From Flavobacterium buctense (GTDB taxonomy: Bacteria > Bacteroidota > Bacteroidia > Flavobacteriales > Flavobacteriaceae): a stretch of 64,000 bases of DNA. The stretch spans positions 248,001 through 312,000 of the forward strand of contig NZ_JACTAB010000001.1 of NCBI RefSeq assembly GCF_014486695.1. The letters are read 5' to 3'. Position 1 is the first letter of the stretch. Each line of letters begins with the position of its first letter. This document shows positions 52,677 through 60,736 of the stretch, in pieces. The position numbers and the translations under genes were made by a program. The notes below the pieces were generated by a model. It made no database searches. It was not told where the DNA came from and saw only the letters and a list, made by a program, of their open reading frames with translations.

Positions 52677-52725
52677 CTTTTATACTTTAGCAGTCCCAAA
52701 TCTACTAATTTAAGATCTACAAATT

Positions 52726-53295
52726 ATGAAAACAAAATTATTTTATCTGTGCTTAGGTGTAATCACCTTAACTATGGCTTCTTGCGAATCTGAAAACAAT
52801 TCTGATTCTAGTGTTAACAATCTTGCCGCTAAACAAAATGAAGTGGTCAATAGTACTAATGTAAATTTGCCCGACTTTTCACCTTGTGTGACAACAGATC
52901 TTCTAGCCGCGAGACGTTTTGATGCTGGAGAATTCAGAGTTTATTTTGACGCAGAAAAAGTCTACGTTGAATACGAAACAAACGAAGATTGGTATATTAG
53001 AGAAACCCATTTGTACATTGGTGATCAAGAATTAACCCCATTGAACCGAAGAGGTGAGCCGGTTCCGAATAATTTCCCATTTGGTGGAGTACACCCTGAT
53101 GGAGAACAAAATGTGGTTTATTCTGTTTCTAAAAGCACCCTGCCAAAGTGTTTTTCTATCTCTGCTAACGCAGAAGTATACTTTGTCCAAAATGGAGAAA
53201 TTGCTCTAGTTGAGACCGCTTGGGCAAGAGGCGAGCGCTTTACTCAGACTAGTTGGGGTATGTTTTTTGACGTGTGTCAATCAAGCTGTTGGTAA
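52726..53295 (+). CDS. Secreted lipoprotein, paralogue 2
   Basis: 189 residues. Lipobox TMASCE. Aligns with paralogue 1 throughout: FDAGEFRVYFDAEKVYVEY, WYIRETHLYIG, LPKCFSISANAEVY, ETAWARGERFTQTSWGMFF and a Cys pair near the end (CQSSCW). A tandem duplication that has kept its upstream motif. Confidence 0.8.
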   Translation: MKTKLFYLCLGVITLTMASCESENNSDSSVNNLAAKQNEVVNSTNVNLPDFSPCVTTDLLAARRFDAGEFRVYFDAEKVYVEYETNEDWYIRETHLYIGDQELTPLNRRGEPVPNNFPFGGVHPDGEQNVVYSVSKSTLPKCFSISANAEVYFVQNGEIALVETAWARGERFTQTSWGMFFDVCQSSCW

Positions 53296-53345
53296 TAAAG
53301 TCCGATTTTAATGAGTCCACAATATCTTTTGGATAAATCATAAAC

Positions 53346-53373
53346 AAACCTTCCTTTTGGGAGGTTTTTTTTT
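53346..53373 (+). terminator. Terminator after paralogue 2
   Basis: AAACCTTCC, loop TTTT, GGGAGGTTT and a run of T's. Confidence 0.85.
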
Positions 53374-53391
53374 GATAGCTCTCAAACAAAT

Positions 53392-53973
53392 CTATTTCTT
53401 ATAAAAATTATTGTGGTCTATATATTCCCAAACCTGGTGTGGTAATAATGGTCGAATGTTTTTTTTACTTTTAATATTGTCACGAATAAAAGTCGAGGAT
53501 ATTTCTACAATAGGCGCGTCGATTTTGCAAATACTAGCGTGATTTTTAAGTGCTATATTTTCCGGTTCATCCGAAATTCTGGGATAAATATAAATATCAT
53601 GATTTTGTAAAATATATTCATAGTTTTTCCATTTATGGAACGATTTTAAATTGTCTTCTCCCATGATTAACGAAAACTCATGTTGTGGATATTTGTCCAT
53701 CAAATGTGCTAAAGTATTCACCGTATAATTCGGTTGAGGTAATTTAAATTCGATGTCGGAAGGTTTGATTTTTGGATACTCTTCGGTAGCCAATCTGACC
53801 AAATGCAACCGTTGGTAATCATCCAACAAAGTGTTCTTTTGCTTCAACGGATTGTGTGGCGTTACAACCATCCAAATTTGCTCCAAATCAGAATGTTCAG
53901 CCATATGATTTGCAATAATCAAATGCCCAACATGAATAGGGTTAAAGGTGCCGAAATATAAACCAATTTTCAT
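53392..53973 (-). CDS. nadD: Nicotinate-nucleotide adenylyltransferase
   Basis: 193 residues from the ATG at 53973 (MKIGLYFGTFNPIHVGHL); the frame runs on to 54006 but into a word array. GTFNPIHVGH is the nucleotidyltransferase motif, SSTFIRDNI the late one. It makes deamido-NAD in NAD synthesis. Next in the chain after gmk. Confidence 0.95.
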   Translation of the reverse strand: MKIGLYFGTFNPIHVGHLIIANHMAEHSDLEQIWMVVTPHNPLKQKNTLLDDYQRLHLVRLATEEYPKIKPSDIEFKLPQPNYTVNTLAHLMDKYPQHEFSLIMGEDNLKSFHKWKNYEYILQNHDIYIYPRISDEPENIALKNHASICKIDAPIVEISSTFIRDNIKSKKNIRPLLPHQVWEYIDHNNFYKK

Positions 53974-53980
53974 CTTTACA

Positions 53981-54045
53981 GAGATAAGGGATAAGGCATA
54001 AGGCATAAGGCATAAGAAACTTACTTATCCCTAATCCCTTGTTGC
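53981..54045. repeat. Intergenic word array, GGGATAAGGCATAAGG type
   Basis: AAGGGATAAGGCATAAGGCA followed by TAAGGCATAAG; then the inverse CTTATCCCTAATCCCTTG (54024-54041). Confidence 0.75.
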
Positions 54046-54615
54046 TTATTTTACAAATTCTTTCACCAACTCATACGCTTCCGCTTTAGCCACATCCAAA
54101 TCATAATTCTTGATAATGGTATCAAATTGTGGCGCAGTGGCCAATTCTACGTGGGCTTTAGCAATGCGCATGTTGATTTTCTCATCGCTTTCGGTGGAAC
54201 GTTCTTTTAAGCGGCGTTTTAATTCATCGACGCTTGGTGGTTTTACGAAAACGGCTAACGTTTCTTGCGGAAATTTATGTTTGATACGCAATCCACCGGC
54301 CACATCGATGTCGAATATCACGTTTTTGCCTTTGGCCCAAATGCGTTCTACTTCGCTTTTTAAAGTTCCGTAAAAATTATCGCGATACACTTCTTCCCAT
54401 TCGATAAAATCCTCGGCTTTGATGTGTTTTTTGAACTCTTCAATGGTGATGAAATAGTAATCTTGACCATGCACTTCTTCGCCACGTGGTTCACGAGTTG
54501 CAGCCGAAATAGAGAACTCTAAATTCAACTCCGGTTGCGCTAATAAATGCCTTACTATGGTGGTTTTCCCCGAACCAGATGGCGCTGAGAATACTAATAA
54601 TTTTCCTTTGTTCAT
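54046..54615 (-). CDS. gmk: Guanylate kinase
   Basis: 189 residues. P-loop SAPSGSGKTTIVRHL; SAATREPRGEEVHGQDYYF and YGTLKSEVERI are GMP-binding segments. It phosphorylates GMP to GDP. Between yicC and nadD in one transcription unit. Confidence 0.96.
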   Translation of the reverse strand: MNKGKLLVFSAPSGSGKTTIVRHLLAQPELNLEFSISAATREPRGEEVHGQDYYFITIEEFKKHIKAEDFIEWEEVYRDNFYGTLKSEVERIWAKGKNVIFDIDVAGGLRIKHKFPQETLAVFVKPPSVDELKRRLKERSTESDEKINMRIAKAHVELATAPQFDTIIKNYDLDVAKAEAYELVKEFVK

Positions 54616-54616
54616 T

Positions 54617-54682
54617 TCTTTCTTGTGATTAGTGACTAGTGATTAGTAATTAGCTATTCACTAATCACTAATTACCAATTAC
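54617..54682. repeat. Intergenic word array, GATTAGTGACTAGT type
   Basis: GTGATTAGTGACTAGTGATT with AGTAATTAG (54625-54653); inverse CACTAATCACTAATTACCAA with TTAC (54659-54682). The array forms the yicC-gmk gap. Confidence 0.78.
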
Positions 54683-55543
54683 TTATAAAACATTAAGCAC
54701 TTGTTCCTTAATTTTCTCCAACTCATCCTTCATCATCACGACCAATTTCTGCATTTCGGAATGGTTTGATTTTGAACCCATGGTGTTGATTTCTCTACCC
54801 ATTTCCTGAGTGATGAAGCCTAATTTTCTTCCATTGGCTTCCGTTCCGGCTAAAGTTTCTATGAAATAGTTTAAATGGTTTTCCAAACGCACTTTTTCTT
54901 CGGTGATGTCGTATTTTTCGAGGTAAAAAATCAATTCTTGTTCGAAACGATTTTCATCTACGTTTTCTTTTAATTCGTCTAAAGCCGTTCTCAATCTTGT
55001 TTTAACCGTTTCCACTCTTTCGGCATCATAAGCCACGGCATTGTTCATCAACGTCATGATATTGGCAATACGGTGTAGAAATTCTTTTTCCAATGAAACA
55101 CCTTCGTCTTTTCTGAACTGAACGATGTTTTCCAAAGCTTCATCTGTAACGGTTTGTATTTTCTTCCATTCGTTTTCGTCAATTTCATCGCGCTCGGTTT
55201 TTAACGCATCAGGCATTCTGACGGCCATTTTCATCAATTCGGTTTCATCCGCATTGGGAATCACGGCTTTCATTTGGTTGATATATCCTTTGACAATCGG
55301 CACATTGATTTTAGAAGAAGTTTCTTCGCCGGTTACCTCAACATACAACGAAAAATCAATTTTTCCGCGCTCTAATCTTTGCGAAAGTTGGTTGCGCAAT
55401 CCCAATTCCATTTCTCTGAAAACAGAAGGCATGCGCGTGTTTAAATCCAAACCTTTGCTGTTAAGCGATTTGATTTCTACTGTAATTTTTTTGGTTGGTA
55501 ATTGCAAACTTGCTTTCCCGAAACCGGTCATCGATTGTATCAT
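54683..55543 (-). CDS. yicC: YicC/YloC-family endoribonuclease-like protein
   Basis: 286 residues. IQSMTGFGKASLQLPTKKI at the start and the end GSKSNHSEMQKLVVMMKDEL mark the YicC family, recently linked to RNA cleavage. First gene of the yicC-gmk-nadD unit, as in many Bacteroidota. Confidence 0.92.
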   Translation of the reverse strand: MIQSMTGFGKASLQLPTKKITVEIKSLNSKGLDLNTRMPSVFREMELGLRNQLSQRLERGKIDFSLYVEVTGEETSSKINVPIVKGYINQMKAVIPNADETELMKMAVRMPDALKTERDEIDENEWKKIQTVTDEALENIVQFRKDEGVSLEKEFLHRIANIMTLMNNAVAYDAERVETVKTRLRTALDELKENVDENRFEQELIFYLEKYDITEEKVRLENHLNYFIETLAGTEANGRKLGFITQEMGREINTMGSKSNHSEMQKLVVMMKDELEKIKEQVLNVL

Positions 55544-55565
55544 TCGTGTGTATTTCTAATATTTA

Positions 55566-55573
55566 CAAATATA
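55566..55573 (-). promoter_or_regulatory. -7 element of yicC
   Basis: TATATTTG on the minus strand, 22 bases before the ATG. Confidence 0.45.
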
Positions 55574-55580
55574 ATTAAAA

Positions 55581-55642
55581 GTTTACAGTCGCAGACGCAG
55601 TTTGCGGTTTTTGCTGTGACTGATTACTGAGACTGAGACTTT
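55581..55642. repeat. Intergenic word array, CAGTCGCAG type, running into a gene end
   Basis: TTTACAGTCGCAGACGCAGT and GTGACTGATTACTGAGACTG with AGACT. The right arm covers the last codons of the EamA gene (SQSQ). Confidence 0.7.
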
Positions 55643-56514
55643 TTTTGGAGCACTAAATAAACCCCAACAAATATCAAAACAGCCGAAAGAATCTTAACCC
55701 AAGTCAGTTGGTCTTTGCCCAAACTCATGGCGAAAACGGTTGCAAAAAGTGGTTGCAAATAAATAAAAACCGCCACGGTTGTCGGCTTCAATTCGCGCAT
55801 GGAAACCAAATTGAACAAGTAAGTGAAGAATGTGGTGAAAACCACCACAAAAACAATTTCCCACATAATTACTGACGGAATGGTTTGCCATTGAATTTCC
55901 TGGTATTCACTCCAACCAAAAGGAATGACCATCAGCAAACCAAAAGTATAAATCCATTTGACGAAAGTGAAAGCGTTGTATTTGTCCATTAATTTCTTAA
56001 CCACAATCAGGTAAAAACCATAGGAAACCGCATTGATAAAAACGAGGAAATTACCCAACATTGCATTGGTGGCATTACCCATCGATTTGCCATACAAAAT
56101 CAAAAATCCGGTACCGAAAAGCCCGAGTAGGATACCAAAAATCTTTCGGGTTTCCATGCGCTCTTTCATGATTATGGCAGATAAAATCAAGACAATAATT
56201 GGCGTCGTTACCATAATTACCGCAGAAGAAATGGGCGAGGTGTAGCTCAATCCTTTGAAGAAAGTCAGCATGTTTAATGCCACACCAAAGAAAGCGGCGA
56301 CTATAATTCGCGGAAAGTCATTGCGTTGGATTTTTTCTTTTGGCCCAAAAAAAGAAACCAGCCAAAACAAAATCGTAGCGCCTAAAACCCGAAGCAAAAT
56401 AAATCCAAATGGTTTGATGTAAGTTGGCATCACATCTTTGGCAATCGTAAACGAAACGCCGTAAATCAATGATACCATTGTCGCTGCCAATAATGCCCAT
56501 GCTCTTTTTGACAT
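55624..56514 (-). CDS. EamA/DMT-family transporter
   Basis: 296 residues with ten predicted helices as two EamA repeats (LLAATMVSLIYGVSFTIAKD; GNFLVFINAVSYGFYLIVVK). Metabolite exporters of this kind cannot be assigned a substrate from sequence. Its start shares one base with the arsC-like stop (TAATG), so the two are translationally coupled. The C-terminal SQSQ derives from an intergenic word array. Confidence 0.88.
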   Translation of the reverse strand: MSKRAWALLAATMVSLIYGVSFTIAKDVMPTYIKPFGFILLRVLGATILFWLVSFFGPKEKIQRNDFPRIIVAAFFGVALNMLTFFKGLSYTSPISSAVIMVTTPIIVLILSAIIMKERMETRKIFGILLGLFGTGFLILYGKSMGNATNAMLGNFLVFINAVSYGFYLIVVKKLMDKYNAFTFVKWIYTFGLLMVIPFGWSEYQEIQWQTIPSVIMWEIVFVVVFTTFFTYLFNLVSMRELKPTTVAVFIYLQPLFATVFAMSLGKDQLTWVKILSAVLIFVGVYLVLQKKSQSQ

Positions 56515-56867
56515 TAGCTCAAGACTTTTATAACTTCAATGATGTTTTTTTGGCCGTTGCCAATGTAAATTTTGTCATCAATGATAAAAACCGGACGGCT
56601 CAAAAAAGTATAATGTTGTAATAAATATTGTTTATAATCGGCTTCCGTCAAAGATTTGTTTTTCAAATCCATCGACTTGTACAACTGAGCTTTCTTACTG
56701 AACAACGCTTCATAACTGCCCGAAAGTTGGTGCATTTCTTCCAATTCCTGTTCGGTTATCGGGTTTTGACGAATGTCGTGAAACTGCAATCTATCAGCGT
56801 TGGGAAGTGATTTTATGATTTTACGGCAAGTGTCACAAGAAGCTAAATAATATATTTTATCGGTCAT
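56514..56867 (-). CDS. ArsC/Spx-family reductase-like protein
   Basis: 117 residues, thioredoxin-like. Cys residues in ASCDTCRK sit at the active site; HDIRQNPITEQELEEM and RPVFIIDDKIYIGN follow the ArsC fold. The neighbourhood (EamA transporter) does not prove arsenate reduction; several relatives are of unknown function. Confidence 0.85.
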   Translation of the reverse strand: MTDKIYYLASCDTCRKIIKSLPNADRLQFHDIRQNPITEQELEEMHQLSGSYEALFSKKAQLYKSMDLKNKSLTEADYKQYLLQHYTFLSRPVFIIDDKIYIGNGQKNIIEVIKVLS

Positions 56868-56938
56868 AAAAATTCTTTTTGCAAAGGAAATTCATTTCCA
56901 CTTATAATCTGTAATTTTATCGAAAATTTAAAAAAATT

Positions 56939-57394
56939 ATGGACGCTACCTTCAAAATTTGGGAAACCAACAGAAAGCATTTTGCCCAACTGATTGACCG
57001 CTATACTTTGGAACAACTGAACAAAATTCCGGAGGGTTTTAGTAATAATTTGGTTTGGAATTTAGGTCATATCATTGTGGCGCAACAAGGTTTGGTGTAT
57101 CGCCTTTCGGGATTGCCAATCAATGTTACGGACGAAATGAATGAAAAGTACAGAAACGGTTCTAAACCAACCGGAACCACAACACAAGCCGAGTTAGACG
57201 AGCTAAAAGCGCTTCTTTTTTCACTTTTGAAACAAACCAAAGAAGATTATGCGGCTGGAAAATTTGTTACTTACAATGAATACACAACCGGAACCGGATT
57301 TCATTTGGCCAATATAAAAGATGCGATGGAATTCAATAATTATCACGAAGGATTGCATTTTGGTTTTATGATGAATATTCGAAAATTTGTGTAG
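56939..57394 (+). CDS. DinB-family protein
   Basis: 151 residues, four-helix bundle. Metal-binding His residues in LGHIIVAQQG and NYHEGLHFGFM; NNLVWNLGHI is the DinB_2 hallmark. Could be a bacillithiol- or other thiol-dependent transferase; not assigned. Confidence 0.85.
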   Translation: MDATFKIWETNRKHFAQLIDRYTLEQLNKIPEGFSNNLVWNLGHIIVAQQGLVYRLSGLPINVTDEMNEKYRNGSKPTGTTTQAELDELKALLFSLLKQTKEDYAAGKFVTYNEYTTGTGFHLANIKDAMEFNNYHEGLHFGFMMNIRKFV

Positions 57395-57439
57395 CGTTAA
57401 TAAAATCGAAAAGAGTCTTTTCAACCGAATAATAAAAAG

Positions 57440-57447
57440 TAAATTTG
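57440..57447 (+). promoter_or_regulatory. -7 element of the Cys/Met PLP enzyme gene
   Basis: TAAATTTG followed by CGC, 20 bases before the ATG. Confidence 0.45.
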
Positions 57448-57467
57448 CGCTTTAATACAATACCAAA

Positions 57468-58610
57468 ATGAAATTCAACACCAAAGTTATACATGGTAAC
57501 CAACACCATGAAGAAGTAACCGGAGCGGTTATGCCACCGGTATTTCAAACCTCAACGTATGCACAAACATCACCCGGAAAACCCGTTGGTGATTACGAAT
57601 ATTCTCGTGCTGCCAATCCAACCCGACAAGCTTTAGAAGATGCTTTGGCAAGTATTGAAAACGGTGCTCGTGGTTTGGCTTTTGCCTCAGGATTAGCCGC
57701 AACCGATTGTTTGTTGCGTATGTTCAAAGCCGGTGACGAAATCATCGCGATGGACGATTTATATGGCGGAACTTACCGTTTGTTTACCCGTTTGTACAAA
57801 GATAGCGGCATCAAATTCCATTTTGTGGATATGAATGATTTCGATACATTCCAATCGTTGATTAATGAAAACACGAAGTTGGTTTGGGTAGAAACGCCTA
57901 CGAATCCGTTGATGAAATTGGCAGACATTGCCGAGATTGCTAAAATCACTAAAAAGCACAACATCCTATTTGCGGTTGACAATACTTTTGCTACGCCTTA
58001 TTTGCAAAAACCTTTGGATTTAGGCGCTGATATTGTGATGCATTCGGCCACGAAATATTTAGGCGGACACTCTGATGTAATTGCTGGTGCTTTAATTATC
58101 AAAGACAAAGATTTAGGGGATGAATTGCATTTCAAACAATTTGCCACCGGCGGAACCTTAGGTCCAATGGACAGTTTCTTGGTTTTACGTGGTATCAAAA
58201 CTTTGCATTTGCGTGTACAAAGACATTGTGAAAACGGAGAAAAAGTAGCGAACTTTTTAGCCAATCATCCTGAAGTAGCAACAGTTTATTATCCGGGATT
58301 GCCTGATCATCCTTTTCATGAGATTGCCAAAAAGCAAATGAGTGGTTTTGGCGGTATGGTTTCTTTCACCTTCAAATCAGGGAAAAAAGAAGACGCAATT
58401 TCATTTTTGGAAAAACTAAAAGTATTCACTTTGGCCGAATCACTTGGCGGAGTGGAATCTTTGGCTAATCATCCTACTTTGATGACGCATGCTTCGATTC
58501 CGGAAGACAAACGAAAAGAAATTGGAATTACTGATGACTTAGTGAGATTAAGCGTTGGAGTAGAAGATATCACTGATTTATTAGCTGATTTAGAGCAAGC
58601 TTTTCGATAG
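57468..58610 (+). CDS. metB: Cystathionine gamma-synthase / gamma-lyase-type PLP enzyme
   Basis: 380 residues. PLP-Lys in HSATKYLGGHSDVIAGAL near residue 199; YEYSRAANPTRQALE and ESLGGVESLANHPTLMTHA are family motifs. The Cys/Met PLP family includes cystathionine synthase, cystathionine lyase and homocysteine synthase, and sequence alone does not separate them; gamma-synthase or gamma-lyase is most likely. Own promoter and own terminator. Confidence 0.85.
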   Translation: MKFNTKVIHGNQHHEEVTGAVMPPVFQTSTYAQTSPGKPVGDYEYSRAANPTRQALEDALASIENGARGLAFASGLAATDCLLRMFKAGDEIIAMDDLYGGTYRLFTRLYKDSGIKFHFVDMNDFDTFQSLINENTKLVWVETPTNPLMKLADIAEIAKITKKHNILFAVDNTFATPYLQKPLDLGADIVMHSATKYLGGHSDVIAGALIIKDKDLGDELHFKQFATGGTLGPMDSFLVLRGIKTLHLRVQRHCENGEKVANFLANHPEVATVYYPGLPDHPFHEIAKKQMSGFGGMVSFTFKSGKKEDAISFLEKLKVFTLAESLGGVESLANHPTLMTHASIPEDKRKEIGITDDLVRLSVGVEDITDLLADLEQAFR

Positions 58611-58634
58611 CTAGACTTCTTTTAGCCAATACTT

Positions 58635-58667
58635 AAAGCCAGATTGTAATACTTCTGGCTTTTTTTG
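58635..58667 (+). terminator. Terminator after metB
   Basis: AAAGCCAGA (58635-58643), 10-base loop, TCTGGCTTT (58654-58662) and T's. Confidence 0.8.
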
Positions 58668-58727
58668 TAAATTCAATTAGGCTTATAAAAAATTGTATAA
58701 GAAAAATTGTCTTTTTATTGATTTTTT

Positions 58728-58766
58728 GTGTATTTCATCGATTATAATTGTTGTTTTGGCGATTAT
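58728..58766 (+). promoter_or_regulatory. Shared upstream motif, copy 3, with a 21-bp direct repeat
   Basis: GTGTATTTCATCGATTATAA at 58728; CGATTAT at 58739-58745 recurs exactly at 58760-58766, 21 bp later. Preceded by TTTATTGATTTTTT as in copy 1. Confidence 0.62.
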
Positions 58767-58816
58767 TTTATTTTAATTACTTAGGTTTATCTTGTATAAT
58801 TAAAAAATTTGACCCC

Positions 58817-59056
58817 ATGAAAACAATTAACCTAGAAAATACTTCTAAAGTATTACTTATGTTGTTCTTACTATTTAGCACAACTTCTTTTTCATTTACA
58901 AAATTTCCAACTGAAGCAAGTTCCAGTGGTCATGAATCCAGAACATGTTTTGTGAGTAAAGCGAAAAAAGCGCCTAAAACAACTGCCAAAACTTATGCTA
59001 AACCATCCAAAGCATTTGCCATGCAGTCTAAAAGTAAAAAATTCTTTAAGAAATAA
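58817..59056 (+). CDS. Small basic secreted protein
   Basis: 79 residues from the ATG at 58817; an open frame upstream to 58748 overlaps the regulatory motif. A polar start (MKTINLENTSK) precedes a hydrophobic stretch (VLLMLFLLFSTTSFSF, a probable signal peptide). The mature part is very basic and Ala/Lys/Thr-rich (KAKKAPKTTAKTYAKPSKAF) with one Cys. It may bind DNA, polysaccharide or membrane. Unknown family. Confidence 0.6.
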   Translation: MKTINLENTSKVLLMLFLLFSTTSFSFTKFPTEASSSGHESRTCFVSKAKKAPKTTAKTYAKPSKAFAMQSKSKKFFKK

Positions 59057-59122
59057 TTTTAACCCAAAAGTAACGCTAAGTATTGTTATTGATTAATAGT
59101 AATAAACCTCTTAGCTGCATAA

Positions 59123-59161
59123 AAGAGAGAGCCGATTTATCAAATAAATCGGCTCTCTCTT
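59123..59161. terminator. Long bidirectional terminator
   Basis: A perfect 18-bp stem AAGAGAGAGCCGATTTAT, loop CAA, then its inverse. It lies between two convergent genes. The stem is unusually long for this genome. Confidence 0.8.
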
Positions 59162-59178
59162 ATTAAAATAGATTAGAA

Positions 59179-60072
59179 TCAGAATCCATAATTGACACCA
59201 ATTCCAATAATCTGACGGGTTTGAAATCCTCGGTAAGCGTTGTCGTCATAAATAGTTTGAAAGGCAAAATTGGTGGTCAAATATTTATTCACTTTCATCA
59301 CAATATTTAACGTGTAATCTATATCTACGTTATAAACTTCTTCTAAATAGTTGGTATAAGAGTTAAAAATGTTTTCAGCACTAACATTTTCCATGATATT
59401 GAATTTGTAGTAAGCGTTTATCGCTGCTCCAAACTCATATCGAGAGTTATCCCCTTGCGCCACACCAAAAGCCGGTCCGAGATCTGTAAAGTGCTTGTGT
59501 ACCATAATTACTTTTGAAGTAGCAGGAGCAACGTTTATTTTTAGATTGTCACTCTTTTTCCACATCATACCAGGACCAAATTGGGTGAAAGTTGGGGATA
59601 AGAAATGAGATATTTTAATGGTGTTATCGGCAGGATCAAAACCGGAATCAAATTGGGTTTTAAAATTAAAGAAGAAAGAGTAAAACCATTCCCCGGATGC
59701 TTTTTTTCCTAATAGAGAATTAATCTCAAATCGGTCATCTGTTTTTTGCAATTCCTGACCATTGATTTTAGTCAAACCGTAATTTGCATTTATTTTGTTA
59801 TCCCAAGTCCAAGTGTCACTTTTATAATTGATATCATATTTTAATGCTGTATTCCCGGAGATACTGCTTTGACCACCGGCCAACCAATTATTAAAACTTG
59901 CCTGATTTAGCAATACAGTTGCAAGACCTTTTTTCTCCCATCCATTTGGTTTTTCTTCTTTGATCTTGGCTACTGTTTCTTCCGTTTTTTTCAATAGTTC
60001 TTTTTCACTGACTTGTGAAAACACTTTGTTTACTGATAAAAGAAATAATGTTGCCAATAAAACTCTTTTCAT
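59179..60072 (-). CDS. DUF3078 secreted protein
   Basis: 297 residues. Signal peptide ends NKVFSQ. SFNNWLAGGQSSISGNTALK and NYGLTKINGQELQKTDDRFE are DUF3078 hallmarks; alternating aromatic strands suggest an outer-membrane barrel (ends IGVNYGF). Function unknown. Own full promoter. Confidence 0.88.
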   Translation of the reverse strand: MKRVLLATLFLLSVNKVFSQVSEKELLKKTEETVAKIKEEKPNGWEKKGLATVLLNQASFNNWLAGGQSSISGNTALKYDINYKSDTWTWDNKINANYGLTKINGQELQKTDDRFEINSLLGKKASGEWFYSFFFNFKTQFDSGFDPADNTIKISHFLSPTFTQFGPGMMWKKSDNLKINVAPATSKVIMVHKHFTDLGPAFGVAQGDNSRYEFGAAINAYYKFNIMENVSAENIFNSYTNYLEEVYNVDIDYTLNIVMKVNKYLTTNFAFQTIYDDNAYRGFQTRQIIGIGVNYGF

Positions 60073-60096
60073 TTTTTACTTTTTTAAAATTCGATG

Positions 60097-60126
60097 CAAA
60101 GGTAAGAATAGATTCGATTAAAACAA
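60097..60126 (-). promoter_or_regulatory. Complete promoter of the DUF3078 gene
   Basis: Minus strand: TTG (60126-60124), 19 bp, TACCTTTG (60104-60097), 24 bases before the ATG. Confidence 0.65.
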
Positions 60127-60167
60127 ATCTAAAAGAAAAGGTAATTGTTTGATTATCAGATTAAAAT

Positions 60168-60674
60168 CTATTTTGATTTTTTAAATAATGGAACTGCAGA
60201 GCAGGCTTCGCCATACATTATGCTTTTGGCGATGGGTTGCAGTTTTTGAACTGCCATGATGTAGGCGCTTTCCGGAACAGGTTTTTTAGAACAACCTTTG
60301 ATGATGACCGGCTTGTCTTGGTAAGGAGTATAATCCAAAGTCGGAAGAATTTCTTGGTATAAAGCTGTTTCCAAATCGTTTAGATTTCCACTCACCACTT
60401 TTTGAGCAAAAGGCGTGACTTGGGTAGCCACTAAAATAGTAGCCCAAGCGGGAACTATAGCATCTGTTGAACAATGAATAGCCACGAAATGATTTTGGTA
60501 TTGCGCCCAATCGTGATTTTTTAAGGCTTCGCGGAAGTCTTTTTCTTTAAGAATAAAACCCTCCAACAACCATTGTGAAATGTCAATTTGCGTCCGAATG
60601 CCGTTTGGATAATAATCTTCCAAATCGAACACTTCTAACACGGAATTGGCTACTCTGTTAATGATTTCGTCCAT
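60168..60674 (-). CDS. DUF2480 family protein
   Basis: 168 residues. EIINRVANSVLEVFDLEDYY, DISQWLLEGFILKEKDFREA and IVPAWATILVATQV are DUF2480 features; the Cys near the end (KGCSKKPVPESAYI) is conserved. It is found next to suf genes in many Bacteroidota, as here, so a link to Fe-S assembly is plausible but not shown. Confidence 0.88.
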   Translation of the reverse strand: MDEIINRVANSVLEVFDLEDYYPNGIRTQIDISQWLLEGFILKEKDFREALKNHDWAQYQNHFVAIHCSTDAIVPAWATILVATQVTPFAQKVVSGNLNDLETALYQEILPTLDYTPYQDKPVIIKGCSKKPVPESAYIMAVQKLQPIAKSIMYGEACSAVPLFKKSK

Positions 60675-60680
60675 AGTTTT

Positions 60681-60733
60681 AGTTTGCAGTCGAAGTCTAA
60701 GTCGCAGTAACTGAAAACTGCGACTGAAGACTA
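60681..60733. repeat. Intergenic word array, AGTCGCAGT type
   Basis: AGTCGCAGT (60700-60708) and its exact inverse ACTGCGACT (60717-60725) with imperfect copies on both sides (TTTGCAGTCGAAGTCTAAG; GACTGAAGACTAA). Confidence 0.75.
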
Positions 60734-60736
60734 ATT

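Larger units (their letters stand above)
52420..52725 (+). other. 306-bp gap between the paralogues
   Basis: Holds a terminator near its start (52441-52470) and the shared upstream motif at 52638-52660; otherwise AT-rich and empty of genes. TACTTTTA at 52675-52682 may be the -7 element for the next gene. Confidence 0.5.

Noticed and set aside
58748-58816. Longer frame of the basic secreted protein starting at 58748
   Set aside because: The extension runs through the shared upstream motif and puts 23 residues before a plausible signal peptide.
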